From: Oscillospiraceae bacterium | GTDB taxonomy: Bacteria > Bacillota > Clostridia > Oscillospirales > Oscillospiraceae | Assembly: GCA_017480395.1 (NCBI GenBank) | Contig: JAFVAS010000062.1 | Span: 1 to 5,328, forward strand | DNA length: 5,328 nt | Direction: 5' to 3' | Part shown: one piece after another, positions 5,328-5,328 of the stretch | How positions within the stretch are numbered: the first letter of the stretch is position 1 | How the letters are laid out: every line of letters begins with the position of its first letter | Notes under the pieces: model-generated | What the model was told of the DNA's origin: nothing | Database searches by the model: none | The model's input: only the letters and a program-made list of their open reading frames with translations | Program-made: the position numbers and the translations under genes

Positions 5328-5328
5328 A

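Noticed and set aside
1..5328. CRISPR array, tRNA, rRNA or insertion sequence
   Set aside because: No regularly spaced repeats, no cloverleaf or rRNA-like stretch, no transposase gene and no terminal inverted repeats were seen by eye. The Cas4-like nuclease belongs to a phage replication operon and is not evidence of CRISPR.

Overview
The window looks like part of a prophage, phage or phage-derived element from a Gram-positive host, most likely a gut clostridium (Oscillospiraceae- or Lachnospiraceae-like). The evidence is the gene trio DUF2800-type Cas4/RecB-like nuclease, DUF2815-type single-strand DNA-binding protein and phage family A DNA polymerase, which is typical of Firmicutes prophages and integrative elements. 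Purine-rich Shine-Dalgarno sites (GGAGGA, AGGAGG) and the fairly high GC of the plus-strand genes agree. The host assignment is inference; no marker gene is present.

Left part (1-3399, plus strand): a replication/recombination operon. It opens inside the DUF2800 nuclease gene, whose N-terminus lies off the window. An SSB-like DUF2815 gene follows after 4 bases, then a 658-residue DNA polymerase with 3'-5' exonuclease and polymerase domains but no 5' nuclease domain. A perfect 10-bp hairpin with a short T-run sits between the SSB and polymerase genes and may act as a partial terminator or attenuator.

Middle (3400-3436): a second perfect 10-bp hairpin lies between the convergent polymerase and minus-strand genes. 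Its outer seven base pairs (GGGCAGC/GCTGCCC) are the same as in the first hairpin, so the polymerase gene is bracketed by two related stem-loops.

Right part (3437-5328, minus strand): a compact cassette in the opposite direction. In transcription order it holds the tail of an unidentified ORF running off the right edge, a GIY-YIG nuclease-like protein with a DUF4357-like C-terminus, an 86-residue unknown protein, and a 197-residue zinc-ribbon protein of unknown function. The last two overlap by 4 bases (ATGA). Most of the cassette is visibly AT-richer than the replication genes. Its opposite strand, tight packing and own terminator suggest an acquired accessory module (a moron or possible defence/anti-defence cassette). 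That function is inference; the genes do not prove it. This cassette is the most likely place for an undescribed system in the window.
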